64,000 bases of DNA, taken from Trichothermofontia sichuanensis B231. Lineage in GTDB: Bacteria; Cyanobacteriota; Cyanobacteriia; B231. The stretch's first letter is position 1. Each line of letters starts with the position of its first letter. The position numbers were made by a program, and so were the translations under genes. This document shows positions 62,386-64,000 of this stretch, piece after piece. The stretch covers positions 1,800,501 through 1,864,500 of the forward strand of contig NZ_CP110848.1 of assembly GCF_026240635.1 (NCBI RefSeq), in the 5' to 3' direction. The notes under the pieces were generated by a model. The model made no database searches and was not told the DNA's origin. It was given only the letters and a program-made list of their open reading frames with translations.

Positions 62386-63698
62386 GAATGTTTAGGTCGT
62401 ATCGCCTTACCCGACTGGGTTTTGGCTATAACCCGGTGCAGCAGGTGATAGTAGTCCTGGACAATGTGTTCTGGGGAGAAATGGGTTTCCAGGTATTGCC
62501 GCCCCGATCGCCCTAACTCAGCCGCCAGCGCACGATCGTGGTTCAACTGTTGAATAAAACGGGCCAACCCTTGACTATCTCCATGCCGAAAGGTTTGACC
62601 ACAATTCGCCTCGCGGAGTAGATCATTGAGATAGGAGTCACTGTCGCAGATAGCCGCGATCGGCCTACCGGCTGCCAAGGCTGAATAGAGCTTACTGGGC
62701 GCAACTAATCCCTCCATGCGCGGCCCAATACTCACAATCGACAGATCACAGGCAGTCAGGGAATAGGGCAACACCGCCTTATCCTGGTAGGGCAGAAACA
62801 GAACTTGTTCTAATTGCCAGTCCTTGGCCTGCTGCTGACAGGCTTGGTATTGGGTACCGCCTCCAATAAAGACAAATTTAATCGGCTCTTGACGGAGTAA
62901 TTTTGCAGCGTCTAGCAGGGTTGCTAAATCATGGCAGCGTCCCGTATTACCCGAGTAGAGGACGACAAAGGGATCAACCAGATTGTGGATTTGGGCAAAC
63001 CAGTTCGCCTGTTTCGCGATCGGTTGAATCAGAAATGGATCAGCCCAATTATGAATGACTGTAATTTTAGGTGCGAGTTCGGGATGATTGCTTATCAAAC
63101 GCTGTTTCATGGTTTCACTGAGAACGACGATCGCTGCCGCCCGCTCCCAAATTCGTTGGTTCAACCCATGCCAAAACTGAATCAATGGGCTGTCCTCTGG
63201 TAGCACACCTAACTCAGTAATAATGTCGGGGTAAAGATCATAGATCAGGCAAACATAGGGCAAACCAAACAGGCGGTGAATGCCATAGCCAAGGACTTGG
63301 AGAAAGGGCGGAGATGTCGTTAACAACAATACCTGGGTTTGATGCGCATGACGCAGTAAATGTAACGTTGATCGCAAACAAAAAAGAACACCACTCAACG
63401 CCTTGCCCCGGATACGCTGGGGCCAGAGATAAATACTGCGAGTACGACGGACACTCACGCGATCGATCGTCTCGGCTGGGGAAGCCGTACTATCCTGAAA
63501 AGCATATCCCGGTTGCCCAGTAAAAATTCGCACATCAATCCCCTGCAGACTAAGGCGGTGAGCCAATTCTTCAATCAATTGGCCCGTTGGTGCATAGTCT
63601 GGTGGAAAGAACTGCGTCACGATTAATAACTTGAGCGACGCCGTCGGATCAGGATTGCACCAACCCTTGCACATCTGCACACTAAAGCCAGTACTCAT
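62382..63698 (-). CDS. GT4 family glycosyltransferase (WcaI/WbuB-like)
   Basis: 438 residues from ATG 63698 (frame open to 63761). LLIVTQFFPPDYAPTGQLIE is the donor-domain start of the group; VYDLYPDI-type LIYDLYPDIITELGVLPEDS; AAIVVLSETMKQRLI; KITVIHNWADPF; FVVLYSGNTGRCHDLATLLD; FVFIGGGTQYQACQQQAKDW; SIVSIGPRMEGLVAPSKLYS with the E-x7-E like motif; ALAAGRPIAAICDSDSYLND. A retaining sugar transferase of GT-B fold acting on a lipid-linked acceptor. First gene of the leftward exopolysaccharide row as seen here. Confidence 0.92.
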   Translation of the reverse strand: MSTGFSVQMCKGWCNPDPTASLKLLIVTQFFPPDYAPTGQLIEELAHRLSLQGIDVRIFTGQPGYAFQDSTASPAETIDRVSVRRTRSIYLWPQRIRGKALSGVLFCLRSTLHLLRHAHQTQVLLLTTSPPFLQVLGYGIHRLFGLPYVCLIYDLYPDIITELGVLPEDSPLIQFWHGLNQRIWERAAAIVVLSETMKQRLISNHPELAPKITVIHNWADPFLIQPIAKQANWFAQIHNLVDPFVVLYSGNTGRCHDLATLLDAAKLLRQEPIKFVFIGGGTQYQACQQQAKDWQLEQVLFLPYQDKAVLPYSLTACDLSIVSIGPRMEGLVAPSKLYSALAAGRPIAAICDSDSYLNDLLREANCGQTFRHGDSQGLARFIQQLNHDRALAAELGRSGRQYLETHFSPEHIVQDYYHLLHRVIAKTQSGKAIRPKHS

Positions 63699-63896
63699 AG
63701 CGTTATCGAAAACAACGGAAACGCGCTCCCACCAAAGGTGGGGAAGACAGAGTAGAGGCAACCTCGTTTAGGATTTACATCCGCTCTGTTCAAGATCAGG
63801 ATAGTTTGCAAATCAGGAGAGAGGAAATAGGAAACAGGAAACAGGGACGCCCCCTGCTTGACTGACCCATCTTTGCCCCTTATGAGGGGACAGGGG

Positions 63897-64000
63897 ACAG
63901 CCTTTACCTCAATCACAAAGTACAGCTTTACCGGGGTAGGATGGGAGCAGCCCGCGGGTGCGGCCCTTACCCTAAATCCCTCTCCCAGAGCCGGAGAGGG
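63897..64000. repeat. Family C repeat, cut by the right edge
   Basis: ACAGCCTTTACCTCAATCAC is the left end, then AGTACAGCTTTACCGGGGTA and the shared core CCCTAAATCCCTCTCCC. The right end lies outside the window. Confidence 0.65.

Noticed and set aside
1-64000. CRISPR array
   Set aside because: The repeats seen are dispersed and palindromic, not regularly spaced with unique spacers.

Overview
The window is a piece of cyanobacterial chromosome. The evidence is direct: a photosystem I block psaF-psaJ-psaL-psaI (53539-54938), ndhH of the photosynthetic NDH-1 complex, a Ycf66 protein, many families known mainly from cyanobacteria (DUF3370, DUF2808, DUF4327), and frequent GCGATCGC (HIP1) octamers. 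Genes are fairly GC-rich, intergenic spacers are long, and small repeats are common. I did not identify the genus. No rRNA, tRNA, CRISPR array or prophage was found.

Layout. 1-2.4 kb: the 5' part of a polysaccharide flippase (cut by the left edge) and a membrane-anchored SGNH hydrolase. 2.6-11.7 kb: housekeeping genes (ureidoglycolate lyase-like protein, Hsp33, AnmK, a Ser/Thr kinase, pyruvate kinase, YjbQ, DUF3370). 12-20 kb: a decayed Uma2 gene, aroA, an alpha/beta hydrolase, a small FeoA/permease/DUF1980 operon behind a palindromic operator-like site, a CobD-like aminotransferase and HU. 20-25 kb: Ycf66, then a mobile-element graveyard (a TnpB remnant with an omega-RNA-like end, next to a dead IS630/ISY100-type element), another hydrolase and a coiled-coil protein. 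25-34.5 kb: split-type glycine decarboxylase subunit GcvPA, a decayed DUF4058 gene, U32 peptidase-like protein, TpsB/Omp85 secretion porin, fructosamine kinase family protein, methyltransferase, aldo/keto reductase. 34.5-39.8 kb: two FHA-domain genes in tandem, a class A penicillin-binding protein with two FHA domains and an FHA-PAS-GGDEF-EAL protein. 40-51 kb: DUF985 cupin, rsmH, ndhH, Uma2, several small membrane or secreted proteins, a HAD phosphatase and a candidate sRNA. 51-56 kb: cysH, a non-catalytic M16 peptidase homologue, the four photosystem I genes, tsaD. 56.7-63.7 kb: Uma2 with a coiled-coil tail, then an exopolysaccharide cluster read leftwards (glycosyltransferase, Wza-like exporter with a long Pro/Ser/Thr-rich extension, Wzc-like tyrosine autokinase).

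The strongest non-gene signal is in the spacers. At least four small repeat families recur. Family A (about 105 bp, seven copies) has terminal inverted repeats matching those of the dead IS630-type element at 22410-23317, so it looks like a MITE mobilised by an IS630/Tc1-mariner transposase. Family B has two full copies of exactly 143 bp with inverted ends and 8-9 bp target duplications. Family C has ACAGCC...GGCTGT ends and one copy is interrupted by a family A element. Family D is a near-perfect hairpin followed by a conserved tail. A and C, and B, share a CCCTCTCCC...GGGAGAGGG core. Several old genes are visibly decaying: Uma2 with three in-frame stops, DUF4058 with a frameshift and a stop, and a membrane protein whose reading frame was broken by a 31-bp insertion made of local duplications.
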